Positions 36,614 to 45,912 of a DNA stretch of 64,000 nucleotides are shown piece by piece. A program made the translations under genes and the position numbers. The stretch lies in assembly GCA_016721425.1 (NCBI GenBank), contig JADKID010000012.1, positions 124,001 to 188,000 on the forward strand. The letters are read 5' to 3'. This DNA is from Bryobacterales bacterium (GTDB lineage Bacteria > Acidobacteriota > Terriglobia > Bryobacterales > Bryobacteraceae). Below the pieces are notes generated by a model. The model made no database searches. It worked only from the letters and a program-made list of their open reading frames with translations, and was not told the origin of the DNA. Positions within the stretch are counted from its first letter, which is position 1. Each line of letters begins with the position of its first letter.

Positions 36614-36642
36614 CGTCCGCCCCATCCGCTACAATCACATCC

Positions 36643-37926
36643 ATGCTCTTTCCGCTGATGTTGGCCCTCCTCCAGGCTCCGGAGCCGCCCCGTGAACTGG
36701 CGCGCTCCGTCCTGAAGGAGCTCATCGAGATCAACACGACGGATTCCGTCGGCGACAACACGGCCGCGGCCCAGGCCATGGCCCGGCGCTTTCTCGCCGC
36801 CGGTTTCCCCGCCGCCGATGTCGAAGTGGTGGTGCCCGCGCCCAAGAAGGGCAACGTCGTGGTGCGCCTGCGCGGCACTGGCGCCGCCCGGCCCGTTCTC
36901 TTCATCGCACACCTCGATGTCGTCGAGGCGCTGCGCACGGATTGGACTACGGATCCCTTCCAGCTCGTCGAGAAAGACGGCTACCTCTACGGCCGCGGCA
37001 CGCAGGACATCAAGGGCGAGGCCGCCCTGCTGGTGGCCAATTTCATCCGGCTCAAACAGGAAGGCTTCCGGCCCGCGCGCGACCTCATCCTGGCGCTCAC
37101 CGCCGACGAAGAGGGCGGCCGCGGCCCCAATGGAGTGGACTGGCTGCTTCGCAACCGGCGCGCCCTCGTCGATTCCGCTTTCTGCCTGAATGTGGATTCC
37201 GGCGGCGGCCAGGCCAAGGACGGACGGCCCGTACTCTACGCCGTACAGGCCGCCGAGAAGGGGTATGTCTCCTTCCTCCTCAAGGCCAAGAATCCGGGCG
37301 GGCACAGCTCGCTGCCGGTGCGCGAAAACGCCATCTATGCCCTCGCAGAGGCGCTGCTGCGCGTCCGCGAGCTTCAGTTCCCGGAAAACCTCAACGAGGT
37401 GACGCGCAACTACTTCGCCAAGTCGCCGGAGAAATCGTCCAACCCGGCCTACGAAAACGCGCTGCGCCGCACCACGTGCGTGGCCACCATGGCCACGGCC
37501 GGCCACGCCGATAACGCGCTGCCGCAGACGGCGGAGGCGACGGTCAATTGCCGCGTGCTGCCCGGCGAGACTCAGGCCGCGGTGCAGCAGCGCTTGCAGC
37601 AGGCCGCCGGCGCCGCCATCGAAATCAGCGTGAAGATCCCGCTGGCGCCCAATCCCGCGTCGCCGCTGACCCCGGATCTGGTGGCGCGCGTTGAGCGCGT
37701 GATCCACGCCGCCTATCCCGCCCTGCCCGTGGTGCCGGTGATGGAGACCGGCGGCACGGACGCCAAGCCGCTACGCGCCTCGGGCATCCCCACCTACGGC
37801 ACGGCGTTCATGTTCTACGACTTAGAGGATATCCGCGCCCACGGCCAGGACGAGCGCATCCGCGTGCGGGACTTCTACGCCGGCCTGGAGCTCGGCTACC
37901 AGCTCATCCGCGAGATCGCGCGGTAG
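36643..37926 (+). CDS. Secreted M20-family metallopeptidase
   Basis: The 427-residue protein begins with a short hydrophobic leader (LFPLMLALLQA) and is a dinuclear-zinc M20 peptidase. Ligand motifs are FIAHLDVVEA, YGRGTQDIKGEAAL, TADEEGGRGPNGVDW (catalytic Glu), and HAHGQDE-like IRAHGQDERI near the end. A dimerisation domain sits in the middle (GYVSFLLKAKNPGGHSSLPV). It may be a carboxypeptidase or dipeptidase. It lies 29 bases after the glycoside hydrolase and converges on the efflux operon. Confidence 0.92.
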   Translation: MLFPLMLALLQAPEPPRELARSVLKELIEINTTDSVGDNTAAAQAMARRFLAAGFPAADVEVVVPAPKKGNVVVRLRGTGAARPVLFIAHLDVVEALRTDWTTDPFQLVEKDGYLYGRGTQDIKGEAALLVANFIRLKQEGFRPARDLILALTADEEGGRGPNGVDWLLRNRRALVDSAFCLNVDSGGGQAKDGRPVLYAVQAAEKGYVSFLLKAKNPGGHSSLPVRENAIYALAEALLRVRELQFPENLNEVTRNYFAKSPEKSSNPAYENALRRTTCVATMATAGHADNALPQTAEATVNCRVLPGETQAAVQQRLQQAAGAAIEISVKIPLAPNPASPLTPDLVARVERVIHAAYPALPVVPVMETGGTDAKPLRASGIPTYGTAFMFYDLEDIRAHGQDERIRVRDFYAGLELGYQLIREIAR

Positions 37927-37929
37927 TAG

Positions 37930-40900
37930 CTACCGCCCCAGCGTGCGCGCCAGCTCTGCCTGCGCCAGCCGGAGGCCGAGCTGCGCCTCCAACTGCTGCG
38001 TCTCCGCCTCGGCCAGCGCCGCCTCCGCCACCTTGCGGGCCAGCAGCGTGGTGACGCCCAGCTCCACCTGATCCGCGCCAATGCGCTGCGCCTCGCGCCG
38101 CACAGCCACGGCCCGCTCGGCCACGCGCACCAGATCCTGGATCCGTTCCACCTTGCGGCGCGCCTTCTCCACATCGATCGAGATCCGGTTGCGCAGCCGC
38201 CTCAGGTTCTCCTCGGCCTGCTCCATCTGGAGCGCGCGCTCGCTCACCTGCGCGGCGCGCTTGCCCCAATCGAAGATGTTCCACGTCATCTTCGCGCCGA
38301 AAGAGCCGTTGCTGGTGGGGAAGAAGGGCACGCCGCTCTGGAATGCATACGCGCCAAAGACGCCAATCTCCGGCAGAAAATCCGCCCGCGCCGCGCTCAC
38401 GCCGTGGCGCGCCTTCACCACCGTCTCCTGCGCCGCCTGCACCTCCGGATTGCGTTGCAGCGCCTCGGCCGTCAGCGCGGGCAGTGCGTTCAGCTCCACC
38501 AGGGGTGAATCGGGCGGGACCAGTTCCAGCGCAGTCTCCAGCGGCAGGCCCAGCAGATCGTTCAACTCCGTCCGCAGATCGGCCACCTGCATCTCCGCCG
38601 TCAGCACGGCATTCTGCGCCTCCAGCATCCGCGCCTCGCCCTCCAGCGCCTTGATCTCCAGCGCCGCGCCGGTCTCCACGGCATCGCGCGATTCCCGCCG
38701 AGCCTCTTCCGCCGCCGCCAGTTTGCGCTGCGCGGCGGCGATGCGGCGCTCCAGAATCAGCACGCCGAAGAATGCCTCCTGCGTCTTCAAGCCAATCTCG
38801 TTCTCCGCCCGCCGCCGGTCCTGATCCGCGATGCGGATATCGGCCTCCGCCACGCGCGTACCCGCGCCGATCTTCACCAGTTGCGTCAACGGTTGCGCGA
38901 TGGTGGTCATCACCAGGCCCAGCGTGCGGTCCCCCTGGATCAGCTTCAGATCCTCACCCGGCAGCGGCCCCAGCGGCGGGATGTTGCCGAGGTAGCCGCG
39001 CGGGATCATCACGTTTTGCAGCGATCCGTTGTAAGCCACATAGGAGTCGTTGGTGATCCCCGGCAAACGGTTGGCCCGCACGGCGTCGCGCCGTTTCTCG
39101 TTCTCCCTCACCTTGAGCTGCGCCAGCTTGACGATGGAGTTCTGCTTGCGCGCCAGCGCCACGGCCTCGTCCAGAGTCATGCGCCGCGTCTCGGCCGCCT
39201 CGGCGGAGCCCGCCAGCAGCAGACACAGCAGCGCCAGCACAGCCGTCACCGGCTGCCGCCGCGCACCGCGGCTCTCGGTCACCACATACAGCACCGGCAC
39301 GACAATCAGCGTGAAGAACATCGAGACAATCAGCCCCACCGCCAGCACGCTCGCCAGCGGCGACCACAGGCTGGAGCCGGAAACGATCATCGGCGTCACG
39401 CCCACCGCCGCCGCCGCAGTTGTCAGGAAGATGGGCCGCAGCCGCCGCTCGCCCGCCTCCAGCGCCGCCGCCTCCAGCTCGACGCCCGCTTGGCGCCGCG
39501 CATTGATGTATTCGACCAGGATGATGGCGTTGCGCACCACCACGCCGGAGAGGCTGATCAGCCCCATGAACGCGGTGAAGCTGAACGGATTGCCGGTGAC
39601 CAGCAGCCCCAGCACGGCCCCCGGCACGGCCAGCGGAATCGACATCATGATCACCATCGTTTGCGAGGGCGAGCGGAACTGGAACAGCAGGATCAGAAAG
39701 ATCGCCACCATGCTGATGGCCATCACGATCTTCATTTCGCCAAAGGTCTCCATCTGGCCCTCCAACTCACCGCCATACTCAATGCGATAGCCCGCCGGCA
39801 GAGTCAGCGCCTCGATCTTCGGACGCGCCGCGGCCAGTACCTTCGAGGGCAGGTCGTGCTCGCCGGAGATCGCCAGCACCGTCAGCGTGCGCACTCCGTT
39901 GCGGTGCAGAATGCGGCTGGCGCGCCACTCCGGCTGCACCGTCGCCACACTGCGCAGCGGGACCCGCGCACCGGTCAGCGAGCTCACCACGTAGGAATCC
40001 GAGACGTTCTCGAAGCTCCGCCGGTAGTTTTCGTCCAGCCGCAGCACCACGGGCACGTCGCGGTCACCCTCCCAGAACGTCGTCACCGGCATTCCGCTGA
40101 AGCCGCCGGCGAGCTGCATCGCGATGCTCGCATTGCTCATCCCCAGACGGTTCGCCACTTCTTCATCGACGTGCACGCCCAGGTCCCACGAGTCCTCGTG
40201 GAAGTCGTGATAGGCATACTCGGCGCCGCGTGTCGTGCGCAATATCTCCTGTACCTGCGCGCCCAACTCCTTCAGCCGCACCAGATCCTCCGGCCCGTCG
40301 TGCGAGGAGATGATGCGCGCCTCAATCGGCGCATGCATCGGCGTGCCCTGCTCGAGCTCGCGCACAATCACCGTGGCCTCCGGCGCGATGGAGCGCAGGT
40401 CGCTCCGCAGCTTGTAGACCAGCGCCGCGGTGGGCTTCTCTTCTTTCGTGTTGACCAGCAACTGCGCGTAGTTCTTCGTCGGGAACTCCGGATCCACGTT
40501 GTAGTAGAAGCGCGGCGCCGATTCGCCCACAAACGTCGAGAGATCCTTCACCAGCGGCTGCGCCCGCAGAAACTTCTCCACACGCCGCGCCGCCGCGTCC
40601 GTGGCATCCAGCCGCGCGCCTTCCGGCAGCCACAGATGCACCACAAACTGGGGCCGCTCGGCCGTCGGGAAGAACCGCTCCGGCACCGCCTTCACCAGTA
40701 AAACCACGCCAACTACAAACGCCAGCGCGCCGCCGATCAGAGTGGGCACCTTGTGCCGCATGGCCACGACAATGGCGGAGTTATAACCGGATTGCATGGA
40801 GTCCAGCACGCTGAACTTCTTCTTCGCCGGCGCCTCGCTCTCGTCGTGCGAGTGCAGCCCTTTCCGGATGAAGAAGTGGCAGAGCCACGGCGTCAGCAGC

Positions 40901-42339
40901 ATCGCCACCACAAAGGAGCAAGTCAGCGCCACGGTCACCGCGATGGGCAGCGCCTGGATAAACTCGCCCACCACGCCGCTGATCATCAGCATCGGCAGAA
41001 AGGCCGCGATGATGGTGGCCGTCGCCGTCAGCACCGGCACCACCAGCTCCGTGGCACAGCGCCACGCCGCCGTGTCGCGCGGGATGCCCTGGTCCAGCAG
41101 CTCCACATAGTTGTCGGCGATCACGATGGCGTCGTCCACCACCATGCCCAGCACCACGATCAACGCCGCAATCGAAACCTGGTGCAGCTCCACATGCAGC
41201 ATGTTCAGCACGCCGAACGTCGCCGCCACGGTCACCGGAATCGCCAGCGACGCAATCAGCGCCACCCGGAACGGCAGCAGCAGCAGCGTCACCAGAATCA
41301 CCGACAGGATGGCGATGCCGAACTCGCGGATGAAGTGGCTGATGCGATCCTCCACCACGGCCGGTTGATCCGCCACGATGTCCACCTGCAGGTCGGGCGG
41401 CAGAGTCTGGCGCACCAGTTGCAGTTTTCTGCGCAATTCGTCACCAAAATCGACGATATTGTTGCCTTCCAGCATCTCCACGGACACCATTAGCGCCGGT
41501 TGACCGTTGTACCGGCAGAGCGTCCGCGGCTCGCCATCCACACGCTTCACATCGGCCAGATCGCCCAGATAGACCGGCTGGCCGCTGCTCGACATATCGA
41601 TCATCACGCGCCGGATTTCGTCCTCGCTTTGAAAAAGGCCCGATGTCTTCATCGGCACGCTGCCGGCGCTCGTATCGACTTCTCCGCCAAACTGCACCAC
41701 GTTGCGCCCGCGCAGCGCCTGGATCACCTTCAGCGGCGAGAGCGCATACTGCGCCACGCGCTCCATCGAACTGGTGATGCGGATCTCTTCTTTCTGCTCG
41801 CCGATCCGCGCGATCTTGGCCACCGCGCGCGAGGTGCGGAACACGTCCTCAATCCGCTGGGCGTAGCTCTTCAACTGCTGGTAATCGTAGCTGCCGCCGT
41901 GCAACGCAATCAGCATCGCCACCGTGTCACCAAAGTCGTCCCGCACGGCCGGACCCTGCACGCCCTCGGGCAGCGAGGTCAGCTTCAGCTCAATCATGGC
42001 GTGGCGCAGCTTGGACCAGAAGAGATCCGGCTGCTGGATGTTATCCTCCAACTCCACGTTGATTACGGCCACGTTGTTGCGGCTGGTGGACCACGTCTTG
42101 CCCTTGCGCACCTCGGAGAAGCGGAACAGGCGCTCCTCGATCTTGCGCGTCACCTGCTTTTCCACCTGCTCGGCCGTCGCGCCCGGGTAGAGCGCCACCA
42201 CCAGCCCGGTGCGGATCGTGATCTTCGGATCTTCCCGCCGCGGCATCGTCATCAGCGCGTAGACGCCGGAAAGGAACACGGCCGCGGTCAGCAACAGCGT
42301 CACCTGCGGAAAGTGCAGGGCCGCTTTCACCGGATTCAT
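37930..42339 (-). CDS. RND efflux pump fused in frame to a TolC-like outer-membrane channel
   Basis: One frame of 1,469 residues. Residues 1-1030 are a full AcrB-like pump: first helix VTLLLTAAVFLSGVYAL, proton-relay pair in GMVVDDAIVIADNY, periplasmic loops and VVPVLYVVTESRGARRQ at the end. Without a stop the frame runs into a signal peptide (TAVLALLCLLLAGSAEA) and a complete TolC-type protein (about 439 residues with TLDEAVALARKQNS and duplicated coiled-coil halves), whose own start would be GTG 39249. Its ATG (42339) overlaps the adaptor stop. A TGA overlapping that GTG exists in another frame, so loss or gain of a base could have created the fusion. Confidence 0.88.
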   Translation of the reverse strand: MNPVKAALHFPQVTLLLTAAVFLSGVYALMTMPRREDPKITIRTGLVVALYPGATAEQVEKQVTRKIEERLFRFSEVRKGKTWSTSRNNVAVINVELEDNIQQPDLFWSKLRHAMIELKLTSLPEGVQGPAVRDDFGDTVAMLIALHGGSYDYQQLKSYAQRIEDVFRTSRAVAKIARIGEQKEEIRITSSMERVAQYALSPLKVIQALRGRNVVQFGGEVDTSAGSVPMKTSGLFQSEDEIRRVMIDMSSSGQPVYLGDLADVKRVDGEPRTLCRYNGQPALMVSVEMLEGNNIVDFGDELRRKLQLVRQTLPPDLQVDIVADQPAVVEDRISHFIREFGIAILSVILVTLLLLPFRVALIASLAIPVTVAATFGVLNMLHVELHQVSIAALIVVLGMVVDDAIVIADNYVELLDQGIPRDTAAWRCATELVVPVLTATATIIAAFLPMLMISGVVGEFIQALPIAVTVALTCSFVVAMLLTPWLCHFFIRKGLHSHDESEAPAKKKFSVLDSMQSGYNSAIVVAMRHKVPTLIGGALAFVVGVVLLVKAVPERFFPTAERPQFVVHLWLPEGARLDATDAAARRVEKFLRAQPLVKDLSTFVGESAPRFYYNVDPEFPTKNYAQLLVNTKEEKPTAALVYKLRSDLRSIAPEATVIVRELEQGTPMHAPIEARIISSHDGPEDLVRLKELGAQVQEILRTTRGAEYAYHDFHEDSWDLGVHVDEEVANRLGMSNASIAMQLAGGFSGMPVTTFWEGDRDVPVVLRLDENYRRSFENVSDSYVVSSLTGARVPLRSVATVQPEWRASRILHRNGVRTLTVLAISGEHDLPSKVLAAARPKIEALTLPAGYRIEYGGELEGQMETFGEMKIVMAISMVAIFLILLFQFRSPSQTMVIMMSIPLAVPGAVLGLLVTGNPFSFTAFMGLISLSGVVVRNAIILVEYINARRQAGVELEAAALEAGERRLRPIFLTTAAAAVGVTPMIVSGSSLWSPLASVLAVGLIVSMFFTLIVVPVLYVVTESRGARRQPVTAVLALLCLLLAGSAEAAETRRMTLDEAVALARKQNSIVKLAQLKVRENEKRRDAVRANRLPGITNDSYVAYNGSLQNVMIPRGYLGNIPPLGPLPGEDLKLIQGDRTLGLVMTTIAQPLTQLVKIGAGTRVAEADIRIADQDRRRAENEIGLKTQEAFFGVLILERRIAAAQRKLAAAEEARRESRDAVETGAALEIKALEGEARMLEAQNAVLTAEMQVADLRTELNDLLGLPLETALELVPPDSPLVELNALPALTAEALQRNPEVQAAQETVVKARHGVSAARADFLPEIGVFGAYAFQSGVPFFPTSNGSFGAKMTWNIFDWGKRAAQVSERALQMEQAEENLRRLRNRISIDVEKARRKVERIQDLVRVAERAVAVRREAQRIGADQVELGVTTLLARKVAEAALAEAETQQLEAQLGLRLAQAELARTLGR

Positions 42340-43535
42340 TGCGCGCTCCCCACCTGCACCAGCGCGCCCTCGCGCAGCTTCTGCTGGCCGGCAATGACGA
42401 TCTGATCGTTCGCCGTGATGCCATCGGTGATTTCGATCTCCGCGCCCGTCGCGCGGCCGGTCTGCACCCGTCGCGCGAACACCCGCTGCTGATCCGGGTA
42501 GTAGACGTAGAGCAGCAGCGCACCCTGCGAATCGCGCACAATCGCCTCGCCCGGCACCGTGATCACTTTCTGCCGCGCATCCCCCTGGATCTCCGCCTCG
42601 GCGATCATACCGGCGCGCAGCAGCAGGCCCGGATTCGGCACCAGCAACCGCACGGCAAAGGTGCGCGATTGCGGCTCGGCCGCATAGCCCAGCAGCTCCA
42701 CCCGCCCCGCAAACTCCTTTCCGTCCATCGACGGAATCAGCACGCGCGCCGGCTGGCCGATCTTGACCTTGGAGATCTCCATCTCCGGCACGCCCACCTT
42801 CACCCGCACCGGGTTCAGGTCGATGATGGCCACCACCGGATAACCGGCGGCGATCATCTCGCCCGAGGCGTGCAGGCGGCGCGCGATCACACCGTTGATC
42901 GGCGATACCAGCCGCGTATCGGCTACACGCTTCTGGTTGAGCCGCACACCGGTATCGGCCTGCCGCGACTTCGCCTGCGCTGCCGCGATGTCTTCCTTGC
43001 GCGCGCCCTCCCGCGCCTCCGAATAGCGCTCCCCGGCTACCTTCCACTGCGCCTCGATCTTGCGGAAGTCATTCGGCGCCAAGCTCTTACGCTCAAAAAG
43101 CGTCTTCATGCGCCGGTACTCGTCGTCGGCCTGCTCAAAGGCTGCCTTGGCCTGGGCCAGATCTTGCGCCCGCGGGCCCGCCCCGGCCTTGTCGGACATC
43201 GCCCTGGCGGCGGAGGCCTCGGCCACGGCGGCGTCGGCGCCAAACTGGTAATCCGTGGGGTCGAGTTCGGCGATCAACTGTCCGGCCTGCACCTGCTGGC
43301 CCTCTTCCACGTGCACCCTGCGGATCCGCCCGGCCAGCTGAAAGCCCAGCTCCACCGATTCGCGCGCCTCCACATTGCCGCCCACATGAATGGTCGCCTG
43401 GCGCTCCACCGTCGCCGGTGGACGAACACGCACCGGCACCGGTTGCTCCTTGGCGGCAGTCTCCGGCTTGCCGCCGCAACCGGCCAGAAACAGCAGCGCT
43501 CCGGCGCACGGAAGGAATGAGGTGAAGCTACGCAT
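42336..43535 (-). CDS. Efflux periplasmic adaptor (membrane fusion lipoprotein)
   Basis: HlyD/AcrA-type adaptor of 399 residues that links RND pump and outer-membrane channel. The N-terminus is a lipoprotein signal (SFLPCAGALLFLAGCGG, lipobox LAGC). The first lipoyl half (GGNVEARESVELGFQLAGRI) is followed by an alpha-helical hairpin (about 95-160), the second lipoyl half (RLVSPINGVIARR) and beta-barrel domains. It ends in QVGSAQ with a stop overlapping the pump start (ATGA). An upstream ATG at 43571 would place residues before the signal and is less likely. Confidence 0.93.
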   Translation of the reverse strand: MRSFTSFLPCAGALLFLAGCGGKPETAAKEQPVPVRVRPPATVERQATIHVGGNVEARESVELGFQLAGRIRRVHVEEGQQVQAGQLIAELDPTDYQFGADAAVAEASAARAMSDKAGAGPRAQDLAQAKAAFEQADDEYRRMKTLFERKSLAPNDFRKIEAQWKVAGERYSEAREGARKEDIAAAQAKSRQADTGVRLNQKRVADTRLVSPINGVIARRLHASGEMIAAGYPVVAIIDLNPVRVKVGVPEMEISKVKIGQPARVLIPSMDGKEFAGRVELLGYAAEPQSRTFAVRLLVPNPGLLLRAGMIAEAEIQGDARQKVITVPGEAIVRDSQGALLLYVYYPDQQRVFARRVQTGRATGAEIEITDGITANDQIVIAGQQKLREGALVQVGSAQ

Positions 43536-43579
43536 AGGATGGGATCCAAAGACAGGATGCTCAGATCCCATTCTACGAT

Positions 43580-44719
43580 TTACGGAAGTTCACTCAAGAA
43601 TCTGGAGATATCCTCAGGCGAAATGTAGAAGTGCGGCGAAACCCGCACCCACCCCTGGCGCGGCGCGGTCAGGATGCCGCGCGCCTTCAAATGCGCATGC
43701 GTCACACGGGCGTCCGTGCCCGGCTTGCGAATGCACACAATGCCGGCGCCCGTCGCCGGTGTACGCTCCATCATCACTTCGTAGCCGAGGGCGCGCGCGC
43801 CGTCGGCAATCAGGTCACCCAGATGCTGCACATGCGGAGCGATGTTCTCCACGCCTACTTCCAGGATCAGTTCCGTAGACGCGCGCAGCCCGAAACAGCC
43901 CACCGTATTCAGCGTGCCGCACTCATATCGCCCCGCATCCCGGCGCACCGCCATGTCGCGCGAAGAATAATCCACAAAACCAGCCACCGTCGTCCAGCCA
44001 AACTCCATCGGCTCAATCCGATCCTGCCAGTCCTGCTGGATATACATCACGCCGCAGCCCTCCGGCCCCAGCAGCCACTTGTGCCCGTCGGCGGCCAGCG
44101 CCTGGATATTCATCGCCCGCACATCCAGAGGGAATGCGCCCATCCCCTGGATGGCGTCCACAAAAAAGAACACGCCGTGGCGCCGGCAGATCTCGCCAAT
44201 CGCGGTAAGGTCGGCCCTGTAACCCGATAGGTACTGGACGAAGCTGATAGCCAGCAACTTGGCACCGCGCGCCGCCTGCTCGATGGTCTCCAAAGAGTCC
44301 AGGTAGGAGAGCCATTCCACATGGACCCCCTTCCATTCCTCTAACTTCTTCCAGATGTAATAGTTAGCGGGAAACTCCTCACGAAAAGCCACGATCTTAT
44401 CGCCCGGCTGCCAGGCCAGCCCCAGCGCTACCGTGGAGATGCCCTCGCTCGTGTTCTTCACGATCGCGATCTCGCCCGGCTCGGCATGGATCAGCTTGCT
44501 CATCGCCGCGCGTAAACCGTCATAAGACTCCAGCCACTTGTCGTAGTGGAGCGATCCGTTGTGCAACGCGTCGTCAGCCAGCCATTTCATCGCCTCCGCG
44601 GCGCGGCGCGCCAGCGGAGCAACAGCGGCATGGTTGAGGTAAAGAAGGTTTTCGGCCACCGGAAACTCCGGCCGGTACTTCCGCCAGATTTCCTGCACCG
44701 TTGAATCGTTGTAACCCAT
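43580..44719 (-). CDS. Class V aminotransferase (cysteine desulfurase/epimerase-like)
   Basis: PLP enzyme of 379 residues. The Schiff-base Lys is in ADGHKWLLGPEG, and the Asp contacting the pyridine ring is in FFVDAIQGMGAFPLDV. The N-terminal LLYLNHAAVAPL and ESYDGLRAAMSKLI match the family, and the pocket motif KNTSEGISTVALGL is clear. Relatives include cysteine desulfurases and isopenicillin-N epimerase-like proteins. No catalytic Cys loop of SufS/IscS is visible, so a desulfurase role is doubtful. It is upstream of the efflux operon and divergent from the M48 gene. Confidence 0.88.
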   Translation of the reverse strand: MGYNDSTVQEIWRKYRPEFPVAENLLYLNHAAVAPLARRAAEAMKWLADDALHNGSLHYDKWLESYDGLRAAMSKLIHAEPGEIAIVKNTSEGISTVALGLAWQPGDKIVAFREEFPANYYIWKKLEEWKGVHVEWLSYLDSLETIEQAARGAKLLAISFVQYLSGYRADLTAIGEICRRHGVFFFVDAIQGMGAFPLDVRAMNIQALAADGHKWLLGPEGCGVMYIQQDWQDRIEPMEFGWTTVAGFVDYSSRDMAVRRDAGRYECGTLNTVGCFGLRASTELILEVGVENIAPHVQHLGDLIADGARALGYEVMMERTPATGAGIVCIRKPGTDARVTHAHLKARGILTAPRQGWVRVSPHFYISPEDISRFLSELP

Positions 44720-44757
44720 CTCCTCTACTGTACGTTAGTCTGAATAGGGGACTGACC

Positions 44758-45765
44758 ATGACCAGCAAGCTCACCCGCATACTCCTGGCCGCATCCTTAT
44801 CGCTCGCTCTGCCCTCCGTCTGGGCCGGCGACAAGAACAAGAAGAAGGATCCGGATGCGATTGGCGACCGCGATGTCGGCAAGGGCATCAACATGTACTC
44901 CATTGAAAAGGAGATCGCCATGGGCAAGCAGTATGCCATGGAGATCGAGCGGCAGGCCAAGATCGTCGACGATCCTACCATTGCCGAGTACATCAATCGT
45001 GTCGGCCAGAACCTCGTCCGCAACTCAGACTGCAAGGTCCCGGTCACCATCAAGGTGATCGACACCGACGAGCCGAACGCCATGGCGCTGCCGGGCGGCT
45101 TCTTCTTCGTCAACACCGGCCTCATCACGCTCGCCGAAAATGAAAGCGAAGTCGCCGGCGTCATGGGCCACGAGATCGCCCACATCGCCGCCCGCCACGG
45201 CACCAAACAGGCCACCCGCGGCCAGATCGTCAACTTGGCCACCATCCCGCTCATCTTCATGGGCGGCTGGACCGGCTACGGCATCCGCCAGGCGGTCTCC
45301 GTCCTGATCCCGGTCGGCTTCCTCGCCTTCTCCCGCGCCTTTGAATCCGAGGCAGACCTGCTCGGCTTGCAGTATATGTACAAGGCGGGCTACGACCCCA
45401 ACGGCTTCGTCGACTTCTTCGAGCGCCTGGAATCGATGGAGAAACGAAAGCCCGGTACCATCGGCAAGGTCTTCCGCAGCCATCCGCCCACGGGCGACCG
45501 CATCACCACCGCGCAGAAGAACATCGCCGAGTTGCTCAAGGAAAAGCCCGAGTATGTGATCACCACCTCGGAGTTTGAGGACGTGAAGGACCGCCTGCTG
45601 GCAGTGAACAACCGCCGCAAGGTGGGCGCCACCCCAGAGGACGCCAACCGGCCGCGCTTGAAGAAGGCGCCCGGCGGACAGTCCGGCCCGCTCGACGGCG
45701 ACGATGCCGAAAAGAAGCCCAAGGAAGAGTCTGACGAGCGGCCTACGCTGAAACGCCGCAACTAA
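44758..45765 (+). CDS. Periplasmic M48-family metalloprotease
   Basis: The 335-residue protein has a signal peptide (LTRILLAASLSLALPSVWA) and an M48 domain with zinc motif GHEIAHIAARHG and the third ligand Glu in FESEADLLGLQY. NAMALPGGFFFVNTGL is typical of BepA/LoiP-like enzymes that check outer-membrane proteins. The tail is rich in Lys, Asp and Glu. ATG 44758 starts the signal peptide; the longer frame to 44701 overlaps the divergent aminotransferase gene. A strong terminator follows. Confidence 0.94.
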   Translation: MTSKLTRILLAASLSLALPSVWAGDKNKKKDPDAIGDRDVGKGINMYSIEKEIAMGKQYAMEIERQAKIVDDPTIAEYINRVGQNLVRNSDCKVPVTIKVIDTDEPNAMALPGGFFFVNTGLITLAENESEVAGVMGHEIAHIAARHGTKQATRGQIVNLATIPLIFMGGWTGYGIRQAVSVLIPVGFLAFSRAFESEADLLGLQYMYKAGYDPNGFVDFFERLESMEKRKPGTIGKVFRSHPPTGDRITTAQKNIAELLKEKPEYVITTSEFEDVKDRLLAVNNRRKVGATPEDANRPRLKKAPGGQSGPLDGDDAEKKPKEESDERPTLKRRN

Positions 45766-45792
45766 GCCACCTACACCACCGCAAGCAAAATG

Positions 45793-45827
45793 GCGCCGGG
45801 TTCCCACGAGCCCGGCGCTTTCTTTTT
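45793..45827 (+). terminator. Rho-independent terminator after the M48 protease gene
   Basis: The eight-base stem GCGCCGGG (45793-45800) and CCCGGCGC (45811-45818) flank a ten-base loop and are followed by TTTCTTTTT (45819-45827). It ends the protease transcript 28 bases after its stop. Confidence 0.88.
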
Positions 45828-45912
45828 GGACCGGGCCGGCCCGCAGCCACTGTCATGCAATCGACACCTGTTATTCATGGCCCCGAAAACGCCTGTTATC
45901 TAAAATCGGGGC

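Noticed and set aside
35079..36938. Minus-strand frame of 619 codons across the clan-A hydrolase and M20 genes
   Set aside because: It crosses two well-supported genes on the other strand and has the Arg/Gly pattern of a shadow frame.
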